Assembly: GCA_937884015.1 (NCBI GenBank)
Contig: CALGBV010000406.1
Location: forward strand, 1-5,976
Length of the DNA stretch: 5,976 nt
Direction: 5' to 3'
Origin: an uncultured Bacteroidales bacterium
GTDB taxonomy: Bacteria > Bacteroidota > Bacteroidia > Bacteroidales > F082
Part shown: piece by piece, positions 5,924-5,976 of the stretch
Layout: every line of letters starts with the position of its first letter
How positions within the stretch are numbered: the stretch's first letter is position 1
The notes under the pieces: generated by a model
What the model saw: the letters and a program-made list of their open reading frames with translations, nothing else
Database searches by the model: none
Told to the model about the DNA's origin: nothing
Program-made: the position numbers and the translations under genes

Positions 5924-5955
5924 ACAATATACAATTTGACCTTTCAATAACCAAA
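5924..5955 (-). promoter_or_regulatory. Alternative promoter candidate (TTTG, 20 nt, TATATTGT)
   Basis: On the minus strand, TTTG (5952-5955) is followed after 20 nt by TATATTGT (5924-5931). The spacing suits the Bacteroidota -33/-7 arrangement, but the -7 matches the consensus at only part of its positions. It would give a leader of roughly 75-80 nt. It is weaker on sequence and better on spacing than the element at 5878-5885. Confidence 0.25.
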
Positions 5956-5976
5956 ACAATCAAAACCAACAAAACT
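5952..5976. repeat. 9-nt periodic CAAAAC repeat
   Basis: On the plus strand, CAAAACAAT, CAAAACCAA and CAAAACT follow one another at an exact 9-nt period and reach the window edge, so there may be more copies. It lies upstream of the gene and overlaps the alternative -33 candidate. It could be a regulatory repeat or simple low-complexity sequence. Confidence 0.5.

Larger units (their letters stand above)
5841..5976. other. AT-rich upstream region without a gene
   Basis: These 136 nt hold no coding frame of note. They contain the promoter candidates, a short inverted repeat (5877-5882 and 5892-5897, GCAAAA/TTTTGC with a 9-nt spacer), a second weak one (5920-5924 and 5936-5940, GTCAA/TTGAC) and a 9-nt periodic CAAAAC run at 5952-5976. 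No purine-rich ribosome binding site precedes the ATG. Confidence 0.7.

Noticed and set aside
5920..5940. GTCAA/TTGAC inverted repeat as a terminator of a neighbouring gene
   Set aside because: The 5-nt arms with an 11-nt AT-rich loop are too weak, and there is no T-run after it on either strand.

Overview
The window holds one very large, uninterrupted gene on the minus strand. It starts at 5840 and runs off the left edge, so at least 1,946 codons are visible and no stop codon is reached. The protein is a secreted BspA-like surface protein built from treponemal-type leucine-rich repeats (LRR_5 family). The repeat consensus, the InlB-like spacer domains, the signal peptide, the lack of a clear Shine-Dalgarno site and the AT-rich upstream region with a TAnnTTTG-type element all point to Bacteroidota, most likely order Bacteroidales (Prevotella/Bacteroides-like, host-associated). 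The species cannot be fixed from this window.

Layout, reading the protein from its N-terminus (right to left): 5841-5976 is an AT-rich upstream region with no gene. 5778-5840 encodes a signal peptide. Five LRR blocks follow, with 14, 10, 6, 5 and 7 repeats by my count (42 in total). Each block ends in a short cap with a 'KPATPP ... VPCG ... Y..SW' pattern. Blocks 1, 2 and 3 are each followed by an InlB-B-like domain of about 75 residues ('NWTENG ... NPYTFTLE.DRNLVANF'). Blocks 2 to 5 are each preceded by a linker of about 60 residues ('YDFSA.C.TGQ.LYY.IID ... YDGT.YTVT.IG'). The InlB-like domain is missing between blocks 4 and 5. The last roughly 195 visible residues (1-585) are not LRR. They look like a parallel-beta 'W..AANW' region followed by a 'NWYLVSSPV ... 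LYRFDQ ... GYLYA' region, as found near the C-termini of large exported Bacteroidota proteins.

There is no second gene to form an operon with. All other open frames, on both strands, overlap this gene and read as periodic antisense or out-of-frame shadows of the repeats. The likely role is adhesion or binding of host or community partners at the cell surface, by analogy with Tannerella forsythia BspA; the ligand cannot be read from the sequence. The interest lies in the repeat architecture: nested repeats at 69/72 nt and at the level of whole modules, with signs of internal duplication, exchange and loss. I see no evidence for a previously undescribed multi-gene system.
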